Positions 1 through 8,311 of a stretch of 64,000 nt of DNA are shown piece by piece. The notes beneath the pieces are model-generated. The model did no database searches. It worked only from the letters and a program-made list of their open reading frames with translations, and was not told where the DNA came from. The stretch is from Pseudonocardia sp. HH130629-09 (lineage in GTDB: Bacteria > Actinomycetota > Actinomycetes > Mycobacteriales > Pseudonocardiaceae): contig NZ_CP011868.1 of NCBI RefSeq assembly GCF_001294645.1, positions 4,836,001-4,900,000 of the forward strand. The letters run 5' to 3'. The translations under genes and the position numbers were made by a program. Numbering within the stretch: the stretch's first letter is position 1; the number at the start of each line of letters is the position of its first letter.

Positions 1-1
1 C

Positions 2-262
2 GCCCTGGCCGGGGCCCGGTCGGTGCTGGCCCGGATGCGCGAGCTGGGCCTGGCTCCCGGCGACACCACGCTGCGGGCGTGGGCCGAGGCCGCCGACCGC
101 GCCGCGGAGGGCGACATGGCCGCGATCGGGCGGACCACCGGCCGTGAGGAGGCCGCGGAGACCGCGCTGATCGGCACCGTCCTCGGCGACGCCCTGCTCG
201 CGGCCCTGCGCCGCATCGCCCAGGAGAGCCGCTCCGCGCAGCTCTACCGCGACGGTTCCTGA
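2..262 (+). CDS. C-terminal part of an unrecognised protein (5' end outside window)
   Basis: The reading frame is open from the left edge to a TGA at 260-262 and gives 86 residues. The visible part is Ala/Arg rich and probably helical, ending in AQLYRDGS. An internal ATG at 23 is probably not the true start, because the frame is open and codon use is typical on both sides of it. I do not recognise the family. Its stop overlaps by 19 bases the 3' end of the convergent gene on the other strand. Confidence 0.55.
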   Translation, partial: ALAGARSVLARMRELGLAPGDTTLRAWAEAADRAAEGDMAAIGRTTGREEAAETALIGTVLGDALLAALRRIAQESRSAQLYRDGS

Positions 263-1227
263 GCGTCGGGCAGCCGCACCGTCACCAGCACCGCGCGGTG
301 GTCGCTGCCCGGGGTGTCGAGGACGACGTGACGGCGGGTCACCGACCCGCGGGGCACGAGCACGTGGTCGATGCGGATCCCGGCCCAGCGCGGCAGCGAC
401 GACGGGAAGGTCGCCACGAGCCCCCGCCCGGTGCCGTCGGTGGCGTCGACGCAGCCCCCGGACGCGTCGCGCAGCCGCCGGTGGTCGACGACGGCGTTGA
501 GGTCCCCGGCCACGATCGGCGCCGGCCGGGTGCGGGTCCACTCCCCGACCAGCGCGAGCTCACCGGTCCACAGCTCGGTCCACCGCGGGTTCGTCGGCGC
601 GGAGGTGTGCACCGCGTACAGCGTCCGGGCGCCGAGCAGCCCGCCGGTGACCTCCAGGTGCGGCAGCCGCATGCCCTCCCCGGGCCGGACGTCCACGTCC
701 CCGGCCCTCGGCGCGGCCAGCACCACAGTGCCGCGCTGGTCCGGGACGCCGCTCGGGACCGACGACCAGCCGCGGTAGCCGGCGAGCAGGGGCAGGAGCC
801 GGTCGAGGTAGGAGACGCCCGCCTCGGGCAGGACGACGACGTCCGGCCGCTCCCGCGTCACCGTCGCGGCGAGCGCACCGGTGTCGGCCCGCCCCAGCAG
901 CACGTTCGCGACGAGCACGGTCAGCTCGGGCCCGTCCGGCAGCGGGCCGGCCGGGCGCGGCAGCACCCGTCGCAGCGCGGGAGCGGCGGCCGCGGCGCCG
1001 GCCAGGCCCACCGCCGTCGCGGTGCGGCGCAACCCGGCGATCCGCAGGAGACCCGCGCCCCCCAGTCCTGCGACGCCGAGGTGCGGGCGCAGCGCGGACA
1101 GCCCGACCAGGGCGGAGCGCCGGTCGGTCCGCCACCGCCGCGGCAGCACGGTGACGGCGGTACGCAGGGCTCGGTCGACGATCACGGACACGGGTGGACA
1201 ACGGATGCGGGCCGCACTCGGTTCCAC
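244..1227 (-). CDS. Endonuclease/exonuclease/phosphatase (EEP) family protein
   Basis: A 327-residue protein with the DNase I/sphingomyelinase-type EEP fold in its C-terminal two thirds. Visible motifs are LTVLVANVLLG near residue 102 (first strand), AGDLNAVVDH near 245 (metal-binding Asp-Asn) and IDHVLVP plus GSDHRAVLVTV near the end (catalytic Asp-His pair). The N-terminal 100 residues are Ala/Leu rich and may form membrane helices, as in actinobacterial membrane-anchored EEP proteins. The substrate (nucleic acid, phospholipid or inositol phosphate) cannot be told from sequence. The start is uncertain: GTG at 1227 or GTG at 1191, and neither has a clear ribosome binding site. Confidence 0.8.
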   Translation of the reverse strand: MEPSAARIRCPPVSVIVDRALRTAVTVLPRRWRTDRRSALVGLSALRPHLGVAGLGGAGLLRIAGLRRTATAVGLAGAAAAAPALRRVLPRPAGPLPDGPELTVLVANVLLGRADTGALAATVTRERPDVVVLPEAGVSYLDRLLPLLAGYRGWSSVPSGVPDQRGTVVLAAPRAGDVDVRPGEGMRLPHLEVTGGLLGARTLYAVHTSAPTNPRWTELWTGELALVGEWTRTRPAPIVAGDLNAVVDHRRLRDASGGCVDATDGTGRGLVATFPSSLPRWAGIRIDHVLVPRGSVTRRHVVLDTPGSDHRAVLVTVRLPDAQEPSR

Positions 1228-1254
1228 CTGATCCAGATGGACAGCATCAGTATC

Positions 1255-1266
1255 CGATAGTTATCG
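1255..1266. promoter_or_regulatory. Short palindrome between divergent genes
   Basis: The 12-bp sequence CGATAGTTATCG has 5-bp inverted arms and lies 7 bases before the ATG of the membrane protein at 1274, in an AT-rich patch between two divergent genes. It could be an operator or part of a promoter for a leaderless or short-leader transcript. No regulator gene is adjacent, so its use is a guess. Confidence 0.3.
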
Positions 1267-1273
1267 TATCCAC

Positions 1274-2212
1274 ATGAGCGGCATCGTCGCGTGGCACCGT
1301 CCGTTGATGGTCGTCGGTCTCGTCTGCTCCGCGGCCGCGCCGCTCGGCGTCCTGGGCAGCCTCGTCGACCCGCGTGAGGTGCTCGGCGCGCCGGTGTGGC
1401 TCAAGCCCACCAAGTTCGCCGTCTCCATCGCGATCTTCTGCCTGACCTGGGCCTGGCTGTACGACCAGCTGCGCTCCCGGCGCGGCCGGACCCGCGGCGC
1501 GTTCCTCGCGGGCGCGGTCGCGGCGGCGGCCCTCGCGGTGGAGATGGTCGTCATCGCCGTCCAGGCCGGGCGGGGCACGACCAGCCACTTCAACTACGCC
1601 TCGCCGCTCGACGCGGGCCTGTGGGCCACCATGGGGATCTCGATCGTCCTCGCCTGGCTGGCGACGTTGTGGGTCGCCGCCGGCCTGTTCGCGGTGCGCG
1701 ACCTCGACCCCGCCCGCACCGTCGCGATCCGCGCCGGGGCGGTGCTCGCGCTGGTCGGGATGGCGCTCGGCTTCCTGATGACGTCACCGACCCCGGACCA
1801 GCTCGCCGACTTCCGTGGGATCGCCGGAGCGCACACCGTCGGCGTCCCCGACGGCGGCCCGGGCCTGCCGCTGGTCGGGTGGAGCACGCTGGGCGGTGAC
1901 CTGCGCGTCCCGCACTTCGTCGGGATGCACGCGCTGCAACTGCTGCCACTGCTGCTGATCGCGTTCGAGCTGGCCGCCGGGCGGATGGGGCGGCTGGCCG
2001 ACCCACGGGTGCGCCGCGACCTGATGACGACGGCCGCCGCCGGCTACACCGGCCTGCTCGCCCTGCTGACCTGGCAGGCCCTGCGCGGACAGCCGCTCGT
2101 CGCCCCGGACGCGCTCACCGTCGCCGCGGCCGGGGTGCTGACGGTCCTGGTGGTCGCCGGTGCCGTCGTCGCGCTGCGGGAGCGGCGACCGGTGCTCACG
2201 CCAGGCAGGTGA
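1274..2212 (+). CDS. Multi-pass membrane protein of unknown function
   Basis: A 312-residue protein with about seven hydrophobic segments (roughly residues 8-30, 45-62, 75-95, 114-137, 148-168, 215-233, 250-267 and 282-303). It resembles uncharacterised actinobacterial integral membrane proteins; I see no transporter or enzyme signature. The loop SHFNYASPLDAGLW between the third and fourth segments looks conserved in character. Its 3' end overlaps by 17 bases the convergent metallo-hydrolase gene. It starts at an ATG close to an AT-rich palindrome. Confidence 0.75.
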   Translation: MSGIVAWHRPLMVVGLVCSAAAPLGVLGSLVDPREVLGAPVWLKPTKFAVSIAIFCLTWAWLYDQLRSRRGRTRGAFLAGAVAAAALAVEMVVIAVQAGRGTTSHFNYASPLDAGLWATMGISIVLAWLATLWVAAGLFAVRDLDPARTVAIRAGAVLALVGMALGFLMTSPTPDQLADFRGIAGAHTVGVPDGGPGLPLVGWSTLGGDLRVPHFVGMHALQLLPLLLIAFELAAGRMGRLADPRVRRDLMTTAAAGYTGLLALLTWQALRGQPLVAPDALTVAAAGVLTVLVVAGAVVALRERRPVLTPGR

Positions 2213-3140
2213 GCGGGCGCCCGCCGTTGTACTCGACCATCTCGGCGAGCGCGGCCGTGATGTCGATCGGGGCGCCGCGCTCGGCGCCGTCGAGCTCGGC
2301 GTAGGCACGGTGCAGGTTCCCGACGATGCGCTCGGCGTCCGGCCAGTCGGTGAACCGGCCGAGGTCGGTGTCGCGGGTGGCCTCCAGCGGGCGGATGCCG
2401 GCGTCGCGGGCGCGCTCGGCCAGGTCGAGGACGAACCGCAGGTAGTCGAGCGTGTCCCGGACCGGCCCGTCGCCCTGGAACACCGGCCCGTGGCCGGGCA
2501 CCGTCGTCGCGGCCCCGAGCGGGAGCACCACCTGCTCCAGGACGTCGATCGCGCCGGTCACCGAGCCCATCAGTAGGAACGGCGTGCCGCCGTTGAAGAC
2601 CAGGTCACCGCAGTAGAGGACCGACCGCTCGGGCACGTGCACGAGGACGTCGTTGGTGGTGTGGGCGGGCGTCCCGACGTGGAGGACGTCGGCCCGCAGG
2701 TCCCCCAGGTGCAGCGCGATGCGGTCGGTGAAGGTGAGGAACGGCGGGTCCAGCGGGAGCGAGCCCCAGTCGCCGTGGTCCCAGAACGGCAGGTCCCGGG
2801 GCGGGCCGAAGGCGATCATCTCCGTGCGTGCCCGCTCGTGTGCGACGACCGTCGCGCCGGAGAACAGGGCGTTGCCCCACGTGTGGTCGCCATGGTGGTG
2901 GGTGTTGACCAGCGTGCGGACCGGCCGGTCGGTGACCTCGCCGATCGCGGCAGCGAAGGCCCGGGTCCGGCGCTCGGTGAAACAGGAGTCGACGGCGACG
3001 GCGCCCTGCGGCCCGACGAGGAGGCCCGCGTTGTTGATCCACCAGGTGCCGTCCGGCTGGACGTAGGCGAAGAGCCCGTCGGAGATCTCCTCCAGCCGGG
3101 GCGGGCCGGGGACGGTGATGTCGTGCGGGTGGGCGCTCAT
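2196..3140 (-). CDS. Metallo-beta-lactamase fold hydrolase
   Basis: A 314-residue MBL-fold metal-dependent hydrolase. The zinc-binding HxHxDH motif is THHHGDH near residue 81. Further ligands are the His in GTPAHTTND, the Asp in LYCGDLVFNGG and the His in VPGHGPVF. It is closest in style to SoxH/quinoprotein-relay-type MBL hydrolases of actinobacteria rather than to true beta-lactamases, and no signal peptide is visible. The substrate is unknown; thioester or quinone-related hydrolysis is possible. It starts at ATG 3140, just downstream of the tRNA cluster on the same strand. Confidence 0.85.
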   Translation of the reverse strand: MSAHPHDITVPGPPRLEEISDGLFAYVQPDGTWWINNAGLLVGPQGAVAVDSCFTERRTRAFAAAIGEVTDRPVRTLVNTHHHGDHTWGNALFSGATVVAHERARTEMIAFGPPRDLPFWDHGDWGSLPLDPPFLTFTDRIALHLGDLRADVLHVGTPAHTTNDVLVHVPERSVLYCGDLVFNGGTPFLLMGSVTGAIDVLEQVVLPLGAATTVPGHGPVFQGDGPVRDTLDYLRFVLDLAERARDAGIRPLEATRDTDLGRFTDWPDAERIVGNLHRAYAELDGAERGAPIDITAALAEMVEYNGGRPLTCLA

Positions 3141-3223
3141 CGGCCGATCATGACCGGAACCGACCCCGGACGCACGAGAGCCGGTCGGTGGCTACCGACC
3201 GGCTGTGCGGGGGATCAGGACTG

Positions 3224-3297
3224 TGGCCAGGGGCGGGGTCGAACCGCCGACCTTCCGCTTTTCAGGCGGACGCTCGTACCAACTGAGCTACCTGGCC
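3224..3297 (-). tRNA. tRNA-Phe (GAA)
   Basis: Read on the minus strand, the acceptor stem GGCCAGG pairs with CCTGGCC, the D-loop contains AGCTCAGTTGGTA and the T-loop GGTTCGACCCC. The anticodon loop CTGAAAA gives anticodon GAA. It is 74 nt including the discriminator A; CCA is not encoded. It is the last of three co-oriented tRNA genes. Confidence 0.95.
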
Positions 3298-3333
3298 CCG
3301 GTCTCCGGTGAACCGGAGACCCAGAGAGTGGAG

Positions 3334-3407
3334 CGACCCAGACGGGACTCGAACCCGCGACCTTCGCCGTGACAGGGCGACGCGCTAACCAACTGCGCCA
3401 CTGGGCC
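3334..3407 (-). tRNA. tRNA-Asp (GUC)
   Basis: Minus-strand cloverleaf with acceptor stem GGCCCAG, anticodon loop CTGTCAC (anticodon GUC) and T-loop GGTTCGAGTCC. It is 74 nt with a G discriminator and no encoded CCA. It lies between the Glu and Phe tRNA genes and is probably co-transcribed with them. Confidence 0.95.
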
Positions 3408-3447
3408 TTGCTCTCGCGAGAGGAGTCGTAACCGACACCTCTCGCGG

Positions 3448-3520
3448 CACCCCCAACGGGATTCGAACCCGCGCTGCCGCCTTGAAAGGGCGGAGTCCTA
3501 GGCCGCTAGACGATGGGGGC
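3448..3520 (-). tRNA. tRNA-Glu (UUC)
   Basis: Minus-strand cloverleaf with acceptor stem GCCCCCA paired to TGGGGGT, anticodon loop CTTTCAA (anticodon UUC) and T-loop GGTTCGAATCC. It is 73 nt with no encoded CCA and is the first of the Glu-Asp-Phe tRNA cluster, a common actinobacterial arrangement. Confidence 0.95.
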
Positions 3521-3640
3521 TGGGACCAGGCCCGTGGGCCTCGACCTTCCCTCAACGGCTGTCCGTTGGGAGTGAGTAAACCTTACGACACCGGTCCGGG
3601 GGACCCTGCAACCACCCCCCGGTTCCGGCGTCGCCGCAGG

Positions 3641-3859
3641 TCAGCGGGCCACGGGTGGCGGCTGTTCCGGGTTGCCGGAGATCAGCCCCAGCATGTCGAG
3701 CAGCTCGCGCAGGTCGTCGGAGTCGCCCGAGTTCCGGGCGACGACGAGCCGGGCGCGCTGCACCTGGTCGTCGGAGACCTTGAAGGCGTCGGCCGCGTTC
3801 CGCGGCGCCGGAATGGAACTGGTGTCGTCGTCGATGCCGCGCTTCGCGCCGATGGTCAC
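3641..3859 (-). CDS. Small conserved-type actinobacterial protein
   Basis: A 72-residue protein starting at GTG 3859, chosen because GGGGAGG lies 4 bases upstream; a longer upstream frame exists but has poor coding character. The sequence begins VTIGAKRGIDDDTSSI and contains a helical part (VQRARLVVARN, LRELLDMLGLI) and a Pro-rich tail. It has no cysteines, membrane segment or signal peptide. It looks like small acidic proteins found next to this tRNA cluster in Pseudonocardiales; the function is unknown. Confidence 0.6.
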   Translation of the reverse strand: MTIGAKRGIDDDTSSIPAPRNAADAFKVSDDQVQRARLVVARNSGDSDDLRELLDMLGLISGNPEQPPPVAR

Positions 3860-4044
3860 GAGGCCTCCCCGTAGGCCGCCAGGACCCGCTCCGGGCCCGT
3901 CCGTGGGACGCGCCGCGTGCCGGTGTCCGTCGGTACCGCCACGTGTTGTGGCCGTGACCAAGACGCTACCCATCGTGCGGGGACCCTGCACGCCCCTTCC
4001 CGGGTGACGGCCGGTCACCCAGCGCTGTGCGGGGCGGGTGCGGC

Positions 4045-5340
4045 TCAGCGATCCGGCGAGACCCGACAGGGGCTGCCGGACAGCTCCCCGACCGGCACGG
4101 ATGCCGCCAGCGCCCGGTAGCCGGCGGGCGACGGGTGGAGCCCGTCGCCGGAGTCCAGGTCGGGTCGGAGCCGGAGCGGGTCACCCGGGTCGCCCAGTGC
4201 GGCGGCCGCATCGATCACCCCGTCGGCCCAGCGGCGGCCGTCCGAACGGAGCCAGCCGTTCACCTCGTCCCGGGCCGCGACGGCCGTCGGGGTGGCGCGA
4301 CCGCCGCTGGCCGACGGCGGGATGGTGGTGAGGAACACGCGCAGCCCCGCGGCGCGGGCCCGCTGGGCGAAGCCCTGCAGCCCGGCGACGAGGTCACCGC
4401 CGGCCGCGCCGGCGGCGAGGTCGTTGGTGCCGACGAGCAGGACCACGTCGCGCACGCCGGGGACGGCGGCCACGTCGTCGTCCCAGCGGGTCGACGGCGC
4501 GTCACCACCGGCCGGCGGGTCGTCCTGCAGCAGCTGGTTGCGCGACAGTCCCGCGTTCAGCACGGTCATCGGCCGGTCACCGCCCGCAGCGGACAGCCGG
4601 GCGGCGAGCTGGTCGGGGAAGCGGTCGTCGCCGCCGGGGGTGGAGCCCACGCCGTCGACGAGGGAGTCCCCGATCACGAGGACGGCGCCGTCCGGGCGGG
4701 GCGCCAGGACCTCCAGCCCGGTCAGCACCGGCCAGGACTGCAGGGTCGTGTCGAAGCCCGCCGCGTCCGGCGCCGCGGTGTGGTCACCCGGCCCGGACAG
4801 CCACGCGGTGCGCATCGCGACCGGGTGCGAGCCGATCGTGCGCGGCACCCCGGCGAGGAACAGGCTCACCGTCAGCGGCACGCCCGTCGCGGCGACGACC
4901 GGTGCGGGATCCGTCAGCACCTCGGCACCCGCCGGGACGTCGGCCACGGGGGCACCGCCGACGGTCAGCGGGACCGGCCGGGTCACCGCGGCGCCCGGGC
5001 CGGCGGTGCCGACGGTCATCGCCGCGATCCGCAGCGGACCGTCGCCGTGCCGGTTGGACAGCCGCAGCCGCAGCTCCTCCCCCGCCGCGCCGGGCCGCAC
5101 CACCATCCGCAGCGTCCGGCCCGCGAGGCTGTCGCCGGGGACGGCCTGCTGCGCGGCGTGCCAGGCGGCCGTCCAGCCGGGGGTGCACGTCGTCGCCGCG
5201 GCCGCCGCCGGGACGACCGACGGGACCGGGGCGCAGCCCGCGGCCACGAGCCCGGCGAGCAGTGTGCCGAGCACCGCCGCACCGGCGGGACCCCGCCTGC
5301 CACGCCACCGGACCGCACCGTCGTCGGGCCGCACCGGCAC
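4045..5340 (-). CDS. SGNH/GDSL-family lipoprotein hydrolase
   Basis: A 431-residue secreted lipoprotein. A signal peptide ends in a lipobox-like LVAAGC with the lipidated Cys near residue 36. The SGNH hydrolase domain fills the C-terminal half: block I VIGDSLVDG (nucleophile Ser, near 224), block II Asn-Ala-Gly in VLNAGLSRN, block III LLVGTNDL and block V DGLHPS with the catalytic Asp and His. The first half is a beta-sandwich-like region seen in larger GDSL esterases. It probably hydrolyses acyl or acetyl esters of cell-wall or carbohydrate substrates outside the membrane. GTG 5340 is supported by GGAGAGG upstream. Confidence 0.85.
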   Translation of the reverse strand: MPVRPDDGAVRWRGRRGPAGAAVLGTLLAGLVAAGCAPVPSVVPAAAAATTCTPGWTAAWHAAQQAVPGDSLAGRTLRMVVRPGAAGEELRLRLSNRHGDGPLRIAAMTVGTAGPGAAVTRPVPLTVGGAPVADVPAGAEVLTDPAPVVAATGVPLTVSLFLAGVPRTIGSHPVAMRTAWLSGPGDHTAAPDAAGFDTTLQSWPVLTGLEVLAPRPDGAVLVIGDSLVDGVGSTPGGDDRFPDQLAARLSAAGGDRPMTVLNAGLSRNQLLQDDPPAGGDAPSTRWDDDVAAVPGVRDVVLLVGTNDLAAGAAGGDLVAGLQGFAQRARAAGLRVFLTTIPPSASGGRATPTAVAARDEVNGWLRSDGRRWADGVIDAAAALGDPGDPLRLRPDLDSGDGLHPSPAGYRALAASVPVGELSGSPCRVSPDR

Positions 5341-5596
5341 CGCCTCTCCTCCACGCGCCCCGCCCGCGGATCGGACGGGTGTCCCACGCGCTGTGTCGAG
5401 CCGTCACCCGATCACGTTACGGATCCGGCCGGTCACACTGCGACGATCGGCGCTCCGTGGTCGGCGAGCGGCCTCCCCTCGGGATCGGTCCTGCCGGGCG
5501 AGGGCTGCGCACTGTCGGTGCCCCGTCCTAGGGTCGTCGGCGACACGAGGGGCGGCCACCGTGGGCCGCCGGGATCCCCAGGGGAAGAGGACGACG

Positions 5597-7486
5597 GTGA
5601 CCGCCTACGAGGAGATCTTCCGTTCCAGTGTGGACGACCGTGAGGGCTTCTGGCTCCGCGCGGCCGACGGGATCGACTGGGACGTCGCCCCGACCCGCGC
5701 ACTCGACGAGTCGAAACCGCCGTTCTACCGCTGGTTCCCCGACGGGGAGCTGAACGTCGCGCGCAACGCCCTCGACCGGCACGTCGACGCCGGGAACGGC
5801 GACCGCACCGCGCTGGTCTACGACTCGCCGGTCACCGGGTCGCGGCGCACCTACACCTACGCGGAGCTGCGCGACGAGGTCGCGCTGTTCGCGGGCGTGC
5901 TGCGCGACCAGGGCGTGGGACATGGCGACCGGGTCGTCGTCTACATGCCGATGGTTCCCGAGGCCGCGATCGCGATGCTCGCCTGCGCCCGCCTCGGCGC
6001 CGTCCACTCGGTGGTCTTCGGCGGGTTCGCCGCCAAGGAGCTCGCCGTCCGGATCGACGACGCCGGGCCCAAGGTCGTCGTCTCGGCGTCCTGCGGCATC
6101 GAGGGCAAGCGCGTCATCGAGTACAAGCCGCTGCTCGACCGGGCCATCGAGCTGTCCGACCGCAAGCCCGACTCGACGGTGATCCTGCAGCGCGAGCAGG
6201 CCACGGCCACGATGGGCCCGACCGACGTCGACTGGGCCGAGGCCGTCGCCCGCGCCACGCCCGCCGACCCGGTCCCGGTGAAGGCCACCGACCCGCTCTA
6301 CGTGCTCTACACCTCCGGCACCACCGGCAAGCCGAAGGGTGTGGTGCGCGACTCCGGCGGCTACGCCGTCGCCCTGGCCTGGTCGATGCCCAACATCTAC
6401 GACGTCGGCCCCGGCGAGACGATCTTCACCGCGTCCGACGTCGGCTGGGTCGTCGGCCACTCCTACATCGTCTACGCGCCGCTGCTGGCCGGGGCGACGA
6501 CCGTGCTCTACGAGGGCAAGCCCGTCGGCACACCGGACGCCGGCCAGTTCTGGCGGGTCGTCCAGGAGAACGGGGTGAAGTCGGTCTTCACCGCGCCCAC
6601 GGCGTTCCGGGCGATCAAGAAGGAGGACCCGAAGGGCGAGTTCCTCGGGCAGTACGACGTCTCGTCGCTGCAGTACCTGTTCCTCGCCGGGGAGCGGCTC
6701 GACCCCGAGACCCTGCGCTGGGCCTCGGAGCTGCTCGACATCCCGGTCATCGACCACTGGTGGCAGACCGAGACCGGCTGGCCGATCGCGGCCAACCCGG
6801 CGGGCATCGAGCTGCTGGAGATCAAGCCCGGCTCCCCGACCCGTGCCATGCCCGGCTGGGACGTCCAGGTCCTCGACGAGCGGGGCAACCCGGCCGAGCC
6901 CGGTGTCGACGGCGCGATCGTGGCGAAGCTGCCGCTGCCGCCCGGCGCGTTCCCGACCCTGTGGAACGACGACGAGCGCTACGTCAGCTCCTACATGTCG
7001 GCGTTCGAGGGCTACTACCTCACCGGCGACGGCGGCCACCTCGACGCCGACGGCTACGTCTTCGTCATGGGCCGCACCGACGACGTCATCAACGTCGCGG
7101 GCCACCGTCTGTCCACCGGCGGGATGGAGGAGGTCCTGGCCGCACACCCGGACGTCGCGGAGTGCGCGGTGATCGGCGTCGCGGACACCATGAAGGGCCA
7201 GATCCCGCGCGGGTTCGTGGTGCTGAAGTCCGGCGTCGACAGCGACGCCGAGGACTACGAGGACGGCCTGCGCACCGAGCTCGTGCAGATGGTGCGCGAC
7301 CAGATCGGTGCGGTCGCCTCCCTCAAGGACGTCGCGGTCGTCCCGGCCCTGCCCAAGACCCGCTCCGGCAAGATCCTCCGCAAGACGATGCGCGGGATCG
7401 CCGACGGCGTCGAGGAGCCGGTGCCCTCCACCATCGACGACGCGTCGGTGCTGGACACGCTGCGTCCGGTGCTGCGCAGGGAGTGA
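5597..7486 (+). CDS. prpE: Propionyl-CoA synthetase
   Basis: A 629-residue member of the ANL adenylating superfamily that activates propionate (or acetate) to its CoA thioester with ATP. Visible features are the N-terminal ACAS_N region (YEEIFRSSVDDREGFW), the AMP-binding loop YTSGTTGKPKGV near residue 236, the acyl-pocket region SDVGWVVGHSYIVYAPLL, WWQTETGWP, the hinge GRTDDVINVAGHRL and the C-terminal catalytic Lys in LPKTRSGKILRK. It aligns along its length with PrpE, including a similar end (TIDDASVLDTLR). The start is GTG 5597 behind a purine-rich AGAGGACGACG; the open frame extends far upstream but lacks coding similarity. Confidence 0.93.
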   Translation: MTAYEEIFRSSVDDREGFWLRAADGIDWDVAPTRALDESKPPFYRWFPDGELNVARNALDRHVDAGNGDRTALVYDSPVTGSRRTYTYAELRDEVALFAGVLRDQGVGHGDRVVVYMPMVPEAAIAMLACARLGAVHSVVFGGFAAKELAVRIDDAGPKVVVSASCGIEGKRVIEYKPLLDRAIELSDRKPDSTVILQREQATATMGPTDVDWAEAVARATPADPVPVKATDPLYVLYTSGTTGKPKGVVRDSGGYAVALAWSMPNIYDVGPGETIFTASDVGWVVGHSYIVYAPLLAGATTVLYEGKPVGTPDAGQFWRVVQENGVKSVFTAPTAFRAIKKEDPKGEFLGQYDVSSLQYLFLAGERLDPETLRWASELLDIPVIDHWWQTETGWPIAANPAGIELLEIKPGSPTRAMPGWDVQVLDERGNPAEPGVDGAIVAKLPLPPGAFPTLWNDDERYVSSYMSAFEGYYLTGDGGHLDADGYVFVMGRTDDVINVAGHRLSTGGMEEVLAAHPDVAECAVIGVADTMKGQIPRGFVVLKSGVDSDAEDYEDGLRTELVQMVRDQIGAVASLKDVAVVPALPKTRSGKILRKTMRGIADGVEEPVPSTIDDASVLDTLRPVLRRE

Positions 7487-7634
7487 GCGCTCTCCATCGG
7501 GTGGTCCGGAGGCGTTCCGCTTGACCCGGATCACCCGATGGCGGTAACGGCGGGCGGCCGCGTCCCGATGGTTGGTCGACGGCCGCTGCCGCTCCCCGGC
7601 CTCCTTCCGCGCGGTCGTCGACGTGGAGGTGTGC

Positions 7635-7892
7635 GTGGACTCGGCGCGACTGCGACTCGCGGCACTGGCCGCCCCGGTGGCGCTCGGCGTCGTGCTCGGT
7701 GTGGCCGCGATGCTCGAACCCGACGACGTGCGCATGCCGTCGGTCGGCGGCATCCCGGTGACGACCCGGGCGACGACCGCGCTCCTCACCGGGATACCGC
7801 ACACCACCCCGCCGCCGACGCCCGTGCAGGCCCGCGCGAACCTCGCTCCGCAGCCGTTGCCGACCGCCGCCCGGACCGGCGACGGCCGCTGA
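7635..7892 (+). CDS. Small membrane-anchored or secreted protein, unknown
   Basis: An 85-residue protein. GTG 7635 was chosen because GGAGG stands 5 bases upstream. Residues 6-30 form one hydrophobic helix (ALAAPVALGVVLGVAAML), followed by an Ala/Pro/Thr-rich tail that would lie outside the membrane. I recognise no family. It stands alone between prpE and a ferredoxin gene, and its stop codon sits at the edge of a hairpin. Confidence 0.5.
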   Translation: MDSARLRLAALAAPVALGVVLGVAAMLEPDDVRMPSVGGIPVTTRATTALLTGIPHTTPPPTPVQARANLAPQPLPTAARTGDGR

Positions 7893-7936
7893 CCTGCAGC
7901 CTTCCCGACCGAGGAAGGGAAGCATAACCGCAGGTC
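7891..7936. terminator. Two-tier hairpin after the small membrane protein gene
   Basis: The outer arms GACCTGC and GCAGGTC (7891-7897, 7930-7936) enclose inner arms CTTCCC and GGGAAG (7901-7906, 7917-7922). There is no U tract, as is common for actinobacterial terminators. It could instead be a leader structure of the downstream ferredoxin gene. Confidence 0.4.
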
Positions 7937-7978
7937 AGGGGGCCCTCAGTCCTGCGGCGTCGACCCGACGGGGGCACC

Positions 7979-8179
7979 ATGGGTGCCATGAAGGTCATCG
8001 TGGATTTCGACCGCTGCGAGAGCAACGCGGTCTGCATGGGTGTCGCGCCGGAGGTCTTCGAGGTGCGTGACGACGACTACCTCTACATCCTCGACGAGAA
8101 CCCGGCCGAGGCGCTGCGGCCGAAGGTCGAGGAGGCGGCACGGAGCTGCCCGAAGGCCGCCATCACGATCGAGGACTGA
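7979..8179 (+). CDS. 3Fe-4S type ferredoxin
   Basis: A 66-residue ferredoxin of the small actinobacterial class that gives electrons to cytochromes P450 and similar oxygenases. The first cluster ligands are the Cys pair in DRCESNAVCMG (C-x5-C) and the third is in SCPKAAI; the fourth Cys of a 4Fe-4S site is absent, which fits a 3Fe-4S cluster. The region APEVFEV is typical. The start may be ATG 7979 or ATG 7988; the latter gives the usual MKVIVDFDRC beginning, but the former has the better spaced GGGGG. No P450 gene is adjacent in the window. Confidence 0.85.
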   Translation: MGAMKVIVDFDRCESNAVCMGVAPEVFEVRDDDYLYILDENPAEALRPKVEEAARSCPKAAITIED

Positions 8180-8247
8180 GCCCCGGCGGTCGAGGGGCGA
8201 AGCAGCAGCACCGAGCCCCGGCGGTCGACGGTCGGAGCAGCAGGTTG
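8178..8247. repeat. Imperfect 35-bp tandem duplication
   Basis: Two adjacent 35-bp units both begin GAGCCCCGGCGGTCGA and carry AGCAGCAG at the same place. They fill most of the gap between the ferredoxin and acyl-CoA synthetase genes. Units differ at about ten positions, so the duplication is not recent. No function is evident. Confidence 0.6.
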
Positions 8248-8311
8248 CCGGGTACTCCCCGCGGCGAGCAGGATCGCGACGACGAGTGCACCGCCTGCGA
8301 AGGAGCCGACC

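Noticed and set aside
3224..3520. Integration site of a genomic island at the tRNA cluster
   Set aside because: No integrase, no repeat of a tRNA 3' end nearby, and neighbouring genes look like normal chromosomal ones.
4292..5596. Long open frame in front of prpE that would add over 430 residues
   Set aside because: It lies opposite the SGNH hydrolase gene, has no PrpE-like content, and a good GTG start with PrpE-like N-terminus exists at 5597.
5528..7807. A 759-residue minus-strand frame opposite prpE
   Set aside because: Antisense shadow of prpE with His/Val/Arg-biased content and no family match.
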